Source of the DNA: Candidatus Muproteobacteria bacterium
GTDB lineage: Bacteria > Pseudomonadota > Gammaproteobacteria > Acidiferrobacterales > Sulfurifustaceae
NCBI GenBank assembly: GCA_027449605.1
Contig: DAIDLH010000116.1
Location: forward strand, 1-64,000
Reading direction: 5' to 3'
DNA: 64,000 bases
How positions within the stretch are numbered: the stretch's first letter is position 1; each line of letters opens with the position of its first letter. The position numbers and the translations under genes were made by a program. The notes beneath the pieces were generated by a model that saw only the letters and a program-made list of their open reading frames with translations, was not told the DNA's origin and searched no databases. Shown here in pieces: positions 19,201 to 27,815 of this stretch.

Positions 19201-21125
19201 GCGCCGCGCCGAAAACCGCGCCGTACGGTTCCTGGGTCTCGCCGATCACCGCCGAGCTGATTGCCTCGGGGTCGATCGGGCTCGGTCAGATCGCGCTCGA
19301 CGGGAGAGATATTTACTGGAACGAGCTGCGCCCGGCGGAAGGCGGGCGCAATGTCATCCTGTGCCGGCGCAACGGCGTGACCGTCGATGTTCTGCCCGCG
19401 CCGTTCAGCGCGCGGAGCCGCGCGCATGAATACGGCGGCGGCGCGTTCACGGTCGCCGACGGCGTGATTTATTTCTGTCACGACGGCGATCAACGCCTGT
19501 ATCGTCTCCCGCCCGAAGGCGCGCCACGACCGATTACTCCGCCGGACAGTCGGCGTTACGCCGATGCCGTCAGCGACTCGCAGCGCCGGCGTCTCGTATG
19601 CGTGTGCGAAGATCACCGCGCGGGCGGCGAGCCGGTGAATACTCTGGTCGCGGTCGACGTCGAGGGCCGCGGCGAGCCCGTCGAACTGGCGTCGGGCCAC
19701 GACTTCTACGCGGCGCCGCGGCTGAGCCCGGACGGCGCGCGTCTGGCATGGCTGGCGTGGAATCATCCCCACATGCCGTGGGACGGCAGCGAATTGTGGC
19801 TGGCGGATGTCGCGCCGGACGGCGCGTTGACGAACCGGCGCTGCGTCGCCGGCGGCAGCGACGAATCGGTTTTCCAGCCGGCCTTCGCGCCGGACGGAAC
19901 GCTTTATTTCGTTTCCGACCGCAGCAGCTGGTGGAATCTTTACCGCCGGCGTAACGGGCGGGTCGAGGCGATCGCGCCCCTGGAGGCGGAGTTCGGTTTG
20001 CCGCAGTGGGTATTCGGCATGTCCACCTATGCCTTCGCCTCGGCGCGGCAGATCGTGTGCGCCTTCAACCGCGAAGGAACATGGCGTCTGGCGTTGTTGG
20101 ATGTCGAAACGCACCGGATGGATTTCATCGAGGCGCCGTACACCGACATCGGCAACGTGGTCGCCGGTGACGGCATGGCGGCCTTCGTCGCGGCCTCGCC
20201 CGCGATGCTGCCGGCGGTGGTGCGTCTCGATCTCGCGACGCGCCGGCATGAAATCCTGCGATCTTCCGGGACCGTCGCGCCCGACCCCGCCTACCTCTCG
20301 AGACCCCGGACAATCGACTATCCGACGACCGGCGGAGAACAGGCGCATGCGTTTTATTACGCGCCCGCAAACCGTGATTTCCGCGCGCCAGCGGGCGCGA
20401 AGCCGCCGCTGCTGGTGCTGAGCCACGGCGGGCCGACGTCGGCCGCGTCGAGTGCACTCAATCTCAAGATTCAGTACTGGACCAGCCGCGGGTTCGCCGT
20501 GCTCGACGTGAATTACCGCGGGTCCACGGGCTACGGTCGCGAGTACCGCCGCAAACTCGATGGACAGTGGGGGATTGTCGACGTGGAGGATTGCGTCGCG
20601 GGCGCGCGCTGTCTCGTGGAACGCGGCTTGGCGGATGAAACGCGCCTCGCCATCCGCGGCGGCAGCGCCGGCGGCTACACGACGCTGTGCGCGCTGACGT
20701 TTCGCGATCTGTTCCGCGCCGGCGCGAGTTACTACGGCGTGAGCGACCTGGAATCTCTCGCCCGGGACACGCACAAGTTCGAGGCGCGTTATCTCGATCG
20801 CCTGATCGGCGATTACGCGACGCATCACGAACGGTATCGTGACCGTTCGCCGATACATCACACTGACCGGCTGTCGTGCCCGGTGATTTTCTTCCAGGGA
20901 CTGGAGGACAGGGTCGTGCCGCCGGATCAAACCGAAAAAATGGCGCGGGCGCTGCGCGCGAAAGGCATTCCCGTGGCCTATGTGCCCTTCGCGGGCGAGT
21001 CGCACGGTTTTCGCCGCGCGGGAAACATCCGGCGCGCGCTGGAGGCGGAACTTTATTTCTACTCGCGTCTGTTCGGATTCACGCCGGCGGACGCCGTCGC
21101 GCCGGTGGCCATCGACAATCTCTGA
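19197..21125 (+). CDS. S9-family prolyl oligopeptidase-type peptidase
   Basis: 642-residue serine peptidase of the dipeptidyl/acylaminoacyl-peptidase type. An N-terminal seven-bladed beta-propeller (about 10-370, with repeated FxPDG-like strands such as LSPDGARLAW and FAPDGTLYFVS) gates an alpha/beta-hydrolase domain. The triad is S490 (GGSAGGYTT), D571 (EDRVVPP) and H603 (SHGFRR). No signal peptide, so it is cytoplasmic and probably degrades short peptides. The start is GTG 19197, overlapping the yjbQ stop by 4 bases, so the two are coupled. Confidence 0.9.
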   Translation: MSAAPKTAPYGSWVSPITAELIASGSIGLGQIALDGRDIYWNELRPAEGGRNVILCRRNGVTVDVLPAPFSARSRAHEYGGGAFTVADGVIYFCHDGDQRLYRLPPEGAPRPITPPDSRRYADAVSDSQRRRLVCVCEDHRAGGEPVNTLVAVDVEGRGEPVELASGHDFYAAPRLSPDGARLAWLAWNHPHMPWDGSELWLADVAPDGALTNRRCVAGGSDESVFQPAFAPDGTLYFVSDRSSWWNLYRRRNGRVEAIAPLEAEFGLPQWVFGMSTYAFASARQIVCAFNREGTWRLALLDVETHRMDFIEAPYTDIGNVVAGDGMAAFVAASPAMLPAVVRLDLATRRHEILRSSGTVAPDPAYLSRPRTIDYPTTGGEQAHAFYYAPANRDFRAPAGAKPPLLVLSHGGPTSAASSALNLKIQYWTSRGFAVLDVNYRGSTGYGREYRRKLDGQWGIVDVEDCVAGARCLVERGLADETRLAIRGGSAGGYTTLCALTFRDLFRAGASYYGVSDLESLARDTHKFEARYLDRLIGDYATHHERYRDRSPIHHTDRLSCPVIFFQGLEDRVVPPDQTEKMARALRAKGIPVAYVPFAGESHGFRRAGNIRRALEAELYFYSRLFGFTPADAVAPVAIDNL

Positions 21126-21128
21126 CGG

Positions 21129-22616
21129 CTATCCGTCGACGCGCGCGGTGACGAGCCGGTCTTCGGGGAATTTGTGGTCGCGCAGGAATTTTCTGACCGC
21201 CGTCAGGAACGGCGCCGGCCCGGCGGCATAAACGTCGAAGCCGGCGAGGTCGAGATGGTCCTTGCCGACCTGTTTGAGCGCCGCGCCGGTTTTGGACGCT
21301 TCCGCCGCCAGCGGCGTGTACTGAAAATTGTCCAGCGCGTCGGCCCACGCGCGGCAGAGGTTGTTGAGGTAATGGCCGTCCTTCCCGGCCAGCCAGTACA
21401 GGTGCAGGGTCTCGGCCGTGTCGCGCGCCATGGCGTGCTCGATGAGGCTCTTGACCGGCGCAAAGCCGCTGCCATAAGCGAGAAACAGCAGCGAATGCGG
21501 CGAGTCCTCGCGCAGGGTGAAATCCCCCTGGGGTCCGGCAAGGCTGACGATGTCCCCGTTCTTGAGTTTGCGGAACACGTAGTCGGCGAGGCGTTCGCCC
21601 GGAATTCTCCGGACATGAAACTGGAGATTGCGGTCGTCGCAGGGACAGCTGGCCACCGGATACTCGGCTTCGGCGCCGTTGCCGGTTTCGAGCGTCACCG
21701 ACTGTCCGGCGAGGAACTGCAACCGTTTGGTGCGCGGCGTCTGCAGGTGCAGCAGCGCCATGTCGTCGCCGAGGCGGTCGATTTTTTTCACGCGCGCGGC
21801 GATCTGCTGCCTCGGAATGTCGCGCGCGCCGCCGATCTCCTCCGCCTCGATCTCCAGATCGGACACCGCGGTGTGGGAGCAGAGCAGCACGTAACCCTGA
21901 TTTTTTTCGGCGTCGCTGAAGACGTAGTCGTGGTGACGCACCGGGAGCGTCTTGCCGGAGGCCACCCTGCCCTTGCACAGGCCGCAGTTGCCGTTGCTGC
22001 ATCCGTAGCGCAGCGACACGCCCGCGCGCAGCGCGGCGTCGAGTATCGAATCGGAACCCTCGACGAAGAATTCGCGACGGCTCGGCAGCAGGCGGACGTG
22101 AGCGGTCATCAGCCGGAGAAAGCTTTCCTTGACCACGAGCGATTGGAGATCGTCGCTGCGCGACTCCTGTTCCAGTTCATGTCGCAGCCACAGCTTGAGC
22201 GGGCCCATGATGGCCCGGGTCTCGTCGCCGCCGGTTTTTTCGCAGGCATTGAACTTGTCATACAACCAGTCAGTGATGGTCTTGTAGCGTTCCACCAGCG
22301 CCTTGGTCCGCGCCAGTTCCCGCCCCAACCCGGCGAGGCGTTCGGCCAGCACTTCGGGTTCCGGGAGCAGCCGTTCGCGCATCCGATGCGCGAAGGCTTC
22401 GTCCTTGATGTGCGTGAAGCGTTCGAGGACCGCGTTGTCTTCCAGCCTCGTATCCGGATAGGCGCGCATCAGGTCTTCGGGCTTGACCATGCCCTCGAAG
22501 GTTTGCAGATCGCCGTTCTTGATTTTTTTCTGGAGCGCCCCGCGCGAGACGCCGACGAGGCGCGCGGCGCGGGTCAAGGTCAGCAGTTGTGCGCCGTTGC
22601 TCGCCTGATCTGACAT
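21129..22616 (-). CDS. HTH-[2Fe-2S]-ferredoxin reductase fusion
   Basis: 495-residue three-part protein. The N-terminus (about 10-60, LTLTRAARLVGVSRGALQKKI) reads as an excisionase/MerR-like helix-turn-helix, followed by a helical region (about 75-165). A plant-type 2Fe-2S domain (about 175-260) has cysteines in YGCSNGNCGLC and VLLCSH. A ferredoxin-NADP reductase-like module (about 265-490) has a degenerate flavin motif (EYPVASCP for RxYSxxS) and nucleotide-binding YGSGFAPVKSL. The C-terminal two thirds resemble CDP-6-deoxyglucoseen/phenol hydroxylase reductases. Start 22616 is chosen over 22637. An electron-transfer enzyme is likely; the fused DNA-binding-like part is unusual. Confidence 0.82.
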   Translation of the reverse strand: MSDQASNGAQLLTLTRAARLVGVSRGALQKKIKNGDLQTFEGMVKPEDLMRAYPDTRLEDNAVLERFTHIKDEAFAHRMRERLLPEPEVLAERLAGLGRELARTKALVERYKTITDWLYDKFNACEKTGGDETRAIMGPLKLWLRHELEQESRSDDLQSLVVKESFLRLMTAHVRLLPSRREFFVEGSDSILDAALRAGVSLRYGCSNGNCGLCKGRVASGKTLPVRHHDYVFSDAEKNQGYVLLCSHTAVSDLEIEAEEIGGARDIPRQQIAARVKKIDRLGDDMALLHLQTPRTKRLQFLAGQSVTLETGNGAEAEYPVASCPCDDRNLQFHVRRIPGERLADYVFRKLKNGDIVSLAGPQGDFTLREDSPHSLLFLAYGSGFAPVKSLIEHAMARDTAETLHLYWLAGKDGHYLNNLCRAWADALDNFQYTPLAAEASKTGAALKQVGKDHLDLAGFDVYAAGPAPFLTAVRKFLRDHKFPEDRLVTARVDG

Positions 22617-22788
22617 CGCTCGATTCCGTGCCTGCACCGTGATCGCGGCCGCGGCGTCGACCCGCCCGTTCGCGACGCTTCGTTAGCCGAGAAGCTCCGC
22701 ACGGCCGGGCGGCCGCGCGGAGCTGTATTTCAACGCAGCGGAAGGAAAATATTATCCGCCGGATATTGAGTGAGAAAAATTAACCTTT

Positions 22789-23148
22789 CTACCAGCGACG
22801 TCCGCCGCCGCCTCCGCCGCCACGATTGCCGCCACCGCCGCCACCCCCGCGATTTCCCCAGCCGCCGCGTCCGCCGCCACCGCCTCCGCCGCCGCCCGGA
22901 CGATCGGTTTTGGGACGGGCTTCGTTCACGTTCAGCGCGCGTCCCTTCAGGTCTTTCTGATTCATGCTGTTGATGGCCGCCTGGGCTTCCGCCTTGGCCG
23001 GCATCTCGACGAACCCGAAGCCGCGCGGCTCGCCGCTGAACTTGTCCTTGAGAATGGTGACCTTGCTGACTTGGCCGAAGGCGCTGAAGGCGGTCCGCAA
23101 ATCCTCTTCAGTGACGTCGCGCGACAGATTTCCTACAAAGATATTCAT
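22789..23148 (-). CDS. RRM-type glycine-rich RNA-binding protein
   Basis: 119-residue single-stranded RNA-binding protein. An RRM spans residues 1-80, with RNP2 IFVGNL at 3-8 and RNP1 RGFGFVEM at about 42-49. The last 35 residues are almost only Gly, Arg, Trp and Asn, an RGG-like disordered tail. Such proteins are induced by cold in many bacteria and plants. The next gene upstream on the strand is the RhlE helicase, another RNA-structure protein. The start is ATG 23148. The tail explains the low-complexity GCC/CCG DNA at 22795-22900. Confidence 0.93.
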   Translation of the reverse strand: MNIFVGNLSRDVTEEDLRTAFSAFGQVSKVTILKDKFSGEPRGFGFVEMPAKAEAQAAINSMNQKDLKGRALNVNEARPKTDRPGGGGGGGGGRGGWGNRGGGGGGGNRGGGGGGGRRW

Positions 23149-23358
23149 GTCTAACTCCTGGGTTGAAAGGGTGAGGCGTCGTGGACCGCGCGCCTGTTGC
23201 ATACGATCCCTGAAAGCGCGCGGCCGGATAGGCGGATGATCGGGCGTGAACCAGCTCCCTGGTCTCGGCATAAGGAAGGGTGGGCTTCAATTCCCAGCAT
23301 CGGTATCCGCCGCCGATAATACGCCTGTGTTTCGCCGGCGTCCAAGCGCCGGAACGCG

Positions 23359-24690
23359 TTACCCGATCTTGGACCCGCGATACGCGGGCCGGCCGTGCCC
23401 CTTCGCGCCGCCGCCTGAACCGTGGCGATGGCCGTGGGGACGGTTGTGGCCGGCTTTACCGTTGAAATGGCGCGGAGAATTTCCCGGCCGATGGGATGGG
23501 CGACCGGACGGACCGCCGCGACGATGCCCCGAGGGTTTCTGCTGGTGCGGTCGGACGGTCGGCTCGAGCCCGGGAATCACATGCGCCGGAATGGTCTGGC
23601 GGGTGTAACGCTCGATGTCGCGCAATTGCGAATAATTGTCCGGCGCGGCGAACGAGATCGCCACGCCCTTGGCGCCGGCGCGGCCGGTGCGGCCGATGCG
23701 ATGCACGTAATCTTCGGCGTTCATCGGCAGATCGAAGTTGATGACATGGGTGATGCCGGCGACGTCGATGCCGCGCGCGGCGACGTCGGTCGCCACCAGC
23801 AGCCGCACCTGGCCGGAACGCAGATGGGTGATGGCGCGGTTGCGCTGGTTCTGGTTCATGTCGCCGTGCAGCGCCGCCGCCGGGTGACCCTTGGCATGCA
23901 GCGTTTTGGCGAGCCGGTCCGCGCCGCGCTTGGTGGCGGTGAACACGATCGCCTTGTCCAGGTTGATATCGTCCAGCAGGTGCGTCAGCAAGCGGTGCTT
24001 GTGCGCGCCGTCGTCGACGTGATGCAGGCGTTGTTCGATGTGCTCGTGCCGTTCCTGGGCCGTGGCGATCTGGATGCGTTTGGGGTTTTTCAGCAGGCGG
24101 CTGGCGAGCTTGGCGATGTTGCCTTCGAGCGTCGCGGAAAACAGCAGCGTCTGGCGGGTGGCCGGCGTGGCCGCCGCGATCTTCTCCACGGCGTGGATGA
24201 AGCCCATGTCGAGCATGCGGTCGGCTTCATCGAGCACCAGCACTTCGAGGCGCGAGTAGTCGATGCGTCCGCGCTCCATGTGATCGAGCAGTCTTCCGGG
24301 CGTCGCCACCAGGATGTCGAGCGGCTGCGACAGCAGCCGCATCTGCGGCGGGTAGGGCATGCCGCCGACGACGCTGCCGATGCGGAAGCGCAGGTGCTTG
24401 CCGTACTTGATGGCCGCCGCCGTCACCTGGTTGGCGAGCTCGCGCGTCGGTGTCAGCACCAGCACGCGCGGGCCGCGCGAATTTTTCGTTGAGGGCGTAC
24501 CCAGCCGATGCAGCGACGGCAGCACGAATGCCGCGGTCTTGCCGGTGCCGGTCTGGGCCGAGGCCATGAGGTCATGGCCATCGAGCGCCTGCGGGATCGC
24601 CTGCGCCTGGACCGGCGTGGGCGTGGCATAGCCGCTCTCGGCGATCGCCTTGAGGATGGACGGATGTAAAGCCAGTTTTTCAAAAGTCAC
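23359..24690 (-). CDS. rhlE: DEAD-box RNA helicase RhlE
   Basis: 443-residue ATP-dependent RNA helicase involved in ribosome assembly and RNA turnover. All helicase motifs are present: Q motif (TPTPVQAQAIP), AQTGTGKT, PTRELA, TPGR, DEAD (VLDEADRML), SAT, and HRIGRTGRAG. The C-terminal extension (about 380-443) is basic and rich in Gly, His and Arg, typical of RhlE. The start is GTG 24690, with AAGGA 6 bases upstream. The family-type N-terminus TFEKLALHPSILKA begins there. Confidence 0.94.
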   Translation of the reverse strand: MTFEKLALHPSILKAIAESGYATPTPVQAQAIPQALDGHDLMASAQTGTGKTAAFVLPSLHRLGTPSTKNSRGPRVLVLTPTRELANQVTAAAIKYGKHLRFRIGSVVGGMPYPPQMRLLSQPLDILVATPGRLLDHMERGRIDYSRLEVLVLDEADRMLDMGFIHAVEKIAAATPATRQTLLFSATLEGNIAKLASRLLKNPKRIQIATAQERHEHIEQRLHHVDDGAHKHRLLTHLLDDINLDKAIVFTATKRGADRLAKTLHAKGHPAAALHGDMNQNQRNRAITHLRSGQVRLLVATDVAARGIDVAGITHVINFDLPMNAEDYVHRIGRTGRAGAKGVAISFAAPDNYSQLRDIERYTRQTIPAHVIPGLEPTVRPHQQKPSGHRRGGPSGRPSHRPGNSPRHFNGKAGHNRPHGHRHGSGGGAKGHGRPAYRGSKIG

Positions 24691-24952
24691 GGTGTTTCCT
24701 TGGAATATAATAATTGGCGCGTAAGGGCAGAGCGCCGTTACCGGAGTCCGGAAATGGCGATGGCACGGCGGCGCGAACACATCGTCGCCAACCATGGTGT
24801 TGCTGAAATTTCAGGGAAACTGAAACCAGAAGGCGGGTCAGAGAGCGATGAACTTACCGGCTGGATCGGACTTTACCGTCCGGATCGTTCAGCCGGCGCG
24901 AACCATACAGGAATGCCCGGTGAAAAGCCAGCGTTATCCCGCGATGTCGCGC

Positions 24953-25225
24953 CTACTCCTCTTTGACCAGCGGCGCCCACCACAGATGCAGCGCGATCAT
25001 CAGCGCCAGGCCGACGGTGCTCAGCCCGTAAACCAGCAGATCGGATTCGAAGAACAGCGCCGCCACCATGACCAGCACCCCCGGCAGGGCGGCCTTGATC
25101 CACGCCGGATAGGCGATCTTGACGGATTTTCCGCAGGACTGGCAGGCGACCGGGACGCCCGGGCCCAATACTGTTTTTTTCAGCGCGGTGATCGCCGGTT
25201 TGCCGCAATGCGGACACTGGAACAT
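24953..25225 (-). CDS. Zinc-ribbon membrane protein
   Basis: 90-residue protein with an N-terminal zinc ribbon (FQCPHCGKPAI and VACQSCGKS, two CxxC pairs) and two predicted membrane helices (about 42-62 and 65-85) separated by a short turn. It is not assignable to a characterised family. The start at ATG 25225 gives the family-like MFQCPHCG beginning. It stands downstream of, but 353 bases away from, the divergent beta-barrel gene. Confidence 0.7.
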   Translation of the reverse strand: MFQCPHCGKPAITALKKTVLGPGVPVACQSCGKSVKIAYPAWIKAALPGVLVMVAALFFESDLLVYGLSTVGLALMIALHLWWAPLVKEE

Positions 25226-25574
25226 CTTCCCACCCTTGATTCGTTCTTTACAAAAAAGCTTTATCGACGCCGGCGAGACATGGCGTTCGGCGCCACAGCC
25301 ACGCACCCCTCGTCGGGGGGGTGTGGCTACGATATCCAGCCTCCTGAAAAAAGGCAAACCCGATATAATTCAGCCGACCGCTGAAAAATTTCTTCGTCTT
25401 ATGCCGGCATCGAAAATCCGTGCGCCGTGAATGGCGCCTGGTTTCGCTTGCCGCATTGCGCCGGTGTTTTGACCGCGGTCTATGAATGACCGCGAGACGT
25501 TCGTATAGTTCGCACAGGGAGCTATATCCCCGCCTCCCCGAGGAGGCGGTGGAATCTCATCGGAGGCAGGTCCA
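25226..25574. other. Intergenic region upstream of the beta-barrel gene
   Basis: 349 bases without a credible gene. It contains a dyad CGCGGTC-N7-GACCGCG (25474-25494), whose left half is within the palindrome GACCGCGGTC, and a hairpin CCGCCTCC-CCGA-GGAGGCGG (25530-25549). The hairpin ends 25 bases before the ATG at 25575 and just before its GGAGG ribosome site. Confidence 0.5.
25474..25494. promoter_or_regulatory. Candidate operator dyad
   Basis: Perfect 7-bp inverted repeat CGCGGTC / GACCGCG with 7 bases between, about 80 bases upstream of the beta-barrel gene. Such spacing suits a dimeric repressor or activator, but no partner is known. Confidence 0.35.
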
Positions 25575-26381
25575 ATGAACACGAACAAATATCTCATGCA
25601 GATTGTTTCCGCGTTCTGCGCCACGCTGCTGTCCGTTACGCACGCGGCGAGTGCGGCGACGGACGGCGAAACCCGTGTCATCCTCGGCGCGGAATATACC
25701 TCCGGCGACTACGGAACTTCTTCCAGGACGAATATATGGTATTTCCCCATGACGCTGCGATATGAAACCGACGTCAACGCCGCGTCCGTCACCGTCTCCT
25801 ACCTCAGCGTCGAGGGCCGGGGCGATGTCGTCGTCTCGGGCGGAGGCATGGGAATGGGTTCGCAGGCTGTGAGGCGGTCCTCGACGTCGAATACCACTCG
25901 TACGAACTCCGGGTTCGGCGACGTCATCCTCACGGGATCGCACAAGCTCGCCGGAACCGCTTCGTCGCGAATCGATCTCACGGGCAAGATCAAGTTCGGC
26001 ACCGCGGACGAAACGGACAATCTGGGCACCGGCGAGAACGATTATTCCGCCCAGCTCGATTTCGAGAAGTACGCCGACAGCAGCGCCGTTTACGGCTCGG
26101 CGGGATATAAATTTCTCGGCGACCCGCCGGGCACGGATTACCGCAACGTCTTTTACGGTTCGATCGGTTTCACGCACAGCCTGGATGCGGTCCGCGCCGC
26201 GGGAATCGCCTTCTACGCCCAGCAGGCGGCGCTCGCCGGCAGTTCCGGACAATCGGAACTGACTTTCTATCTGAGAGACAAACTCGACAGAAAAACCGGA
26301 CTGACGGGATACGTGTTGAAGGGACTGTCCAACGGCAGCCCGGACTGGGGTCTGGGCGTGACCTTGGCGATCGCCCGGTAG
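25575..26381 (+). CDS. Exported beta-rich protein, probable outer-membrane barrel
   Basis: 268 residues with a signal peptide (IVSAFCATLLSVTHAASA, cleavage near residue 28). The mature part alternates polar and hydrophobic residues in strands with short turns, as in small porin-like barrels (for example TVSYLSVEGRGDVVVSGGG and VYGSAGYKFLG). I cannot name a family. It ends in LAIAR rather than the usual terminal Phe. GGAGGCAGG precedes the ATG. Upstream DNA holds a dyad and a hairpin, so it may be regulated. It converges on the CBS gene. Confidence 0.6.
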   Translation: MNTNKYLMQIVSAFCATLLSVTHAASAATDGETRVILGAEYTSGDYGTSSRTNIWYFPMTLRYETDVNAASVTVSYLSVEGRGDVVVSGGGMGMGSQAVRRSSTSNTTRTNSGFGDVILTGSHKLAGTASSRIDLTGKIKFGTADETDNLGTGENDYSAQLDFEKYADSSAVYGSAGYKFLGDPPGTDYRNVFYGSIGFTHSLDAVRAAGIAFYAQQAALAGSSGQSELTFYLRDKLDRKTGLTGYVLKGLSNGSPDWGLGVTLAIAR

Positions 26382-26395
26382 CGCCAAGCGGCGGG

Positions 26396-26845
26396 TTATT
26401 TTCTTTTTTCTTCCTCGCGCCGTCGTTCGCGCGCGATCAGCCAGGCGAGATCGGCGATGTGTTCCGAGAAAAGGTCGATAAGATCATCCACCGACAGGAT
26501 CCCCACCAGTTCGTTGCCGCCATCGACGACGGGCAGGCGCCGTACGCCCCGGGCGCGCATGACCTTGATGGTCTCGAAAAGACTGTCGCTTTCCCGCGCC
26601 GTGACGAGATGGTTGCTCATGATGTCGCCGACAGTAATGTCGTCCATGCCGACGCCCTCGGCGATGACTTCGAGCACGATGTCGCGATCGGTGACAATGC
26701 CGACGGGAACGCGCCCCCCGGTTTTTTCCCGCACGACCACCAGATCGCCCACGTGATATTCCCGCATCAGGCGCGCCGCGTCCGGGATGGACGCCTGTTT
26801 GTGAATGAAGACGACATCGCGGTTGCAGATTTTGCCGACGGTCAT
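26396..26845 (-). CDS. Two-CBS-domain protein
   Basis: 149-residue soluble protein made of a CBS pair (about 8-66 and 75-133). CBS pairs bind adenine nucleotides and sense energy state. Typical wording is VGIVTDRDIVLEVIAEG and GVRRLPVVDGGNELVGILSVDDLI. The C-terminus is basic and charged (RERRREEEKRK). GAGGAGG precedes the ATG. No effector domain is attached, so it probably acts through a partner. Confidence 0.93.
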   Translation of the reverse strand: MTVGKICNRDVVFIHKQASIPDAARLMREYHVGDLVVVREKTGGRVPVGIVTDRDIVLEVIAEGVGMDDITVGDIMSNHLVTARESDSLFETIKVMRARGVRRLPVVDGGNELVGILSVDDLIDLFSEHIADLAWLIARERRREEEKRK

Positions 26846-27143
26846 GACGCCCTCCTCAGCTTAAAATCATTTTCTTCCCGCGAACCGTCGTCTTCTTGAT
26901 CCAGGTCAATGTCGCTCGCGCGCGCTTCTGGAATAGTGCGTGCGTTCTTGCCTCAGTAAGGCAGACCGCCGCCCGGTGTCTCCGCACGGCCACCACTTCT
27001 CCCTGGTGGTCTGGTATTGGACGGCGGTATTTTTTTGCCTGCATTTCCCCGGGAATCCACGTTCGCTGCCGCGTCTTTTCGCCTCGTTTTGAAGATGCCT
27101 CCGCAGGAGGTAAAGTTAGACTTATTCTCGACGGGACGTTCCC

Positions 27144-27803
27144 ATGTTCGATCTGTTCGTTGACTCGCTGATCATCATGCTGGTGGTGGTCGATCCGGTC
27201 GGCATCGCGCCGATCTTCGCGGCGCTGACACAGGGCGAAACGCCCGCGGTCAAGCGTCGCACCGCGATCCGCGGCACGTTCATCGCCGGCGCGATCCTGG
27301 TGGTGTTCGTGCTCGCCGGCGATACCCTGCTCGCGGCGCTGGGGATCGGCATGCCGGCGTTTCAGATCGCCGGCGGTCTGCTGCTGTTCCTGCTGGCGGT
27401 GGACATGGTTTTTGCGCGCCCCTCGGGACTGCGCGCCCCGACCGCGCGCGAGCAGAAAGAGGCGGAAACGAAAAAGGATATCTCGGTTTTTCCGCTGGCG
27501 ATCCCGCTGATCGCCGGCCCCGGCGCCCTGACCTCGGTGCTGCTCATGGTGGGCGAGCAGGGCGACGACCCCATGGTCCTCGGCACGGTGCTGGCGGTGA
27601 TCGGGGTGGTGCTGGTTCTGACCCTGGTGTCGCTGCTGTTTTCGGTGCGCCTCATGGCGTTCATGGGCGAAACCGGCGCCAACGTGGTGAGCCGCGTGCT
27701 GGGCGTGGTGCTCGCGGCGCTGGCGGTTCAGTTCGTCCTGAACGGGTGGCAGGAGGGCTTCGTGCTCATGGACGACACGACGCCGCAGATGCTCACGATC
27801 TGA
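27144..27803 (+). CDS. MarC family integral membrane protein
   Basis: 219-residue inner-membrane protein with about six helices, of the MarC (UPF0056) family. The N-terminal FVDSLIIMLVVVDPVGIAPIF and the ISVFPLAIPLIAGPGALTSVLLM segment (about 113-135) are family signatures. Function is unknown; the old multidrug-resistance link has not held up. It stands alone and converges on the HD-GYP gene 12 bases away. Confidence 0.92.
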   Translation: MFDLFVDSLIIMLVVVDPVGIAPIFAALTQGETPAVKRRTAIRGTFIAGAILVVFVLAGDTLLAALGIGMPAFQIAGGLLLFLLAVDMVFARPSGLRAPTAREQKEAETKKDISVFPLAIPLIAGPGALTSVLLMVGEQGDDPMVLGTVLAVIGVVLVLTLVSLLFSVRLMAFMGETGANVVSRVLGVVLAALAVQFVLNGWQEGFVLMDDTTPQMLTI

Positions 27804-27815
27804 GCGCCGCGACGT

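Noticed and set aside
22795..22905. Regular GCC/CCG-rich repeats as a possible CRISPR or satellite
   Set aside because: Explained by codons of the Gly/Arg-rich tail of the RRM protein; no spacers.
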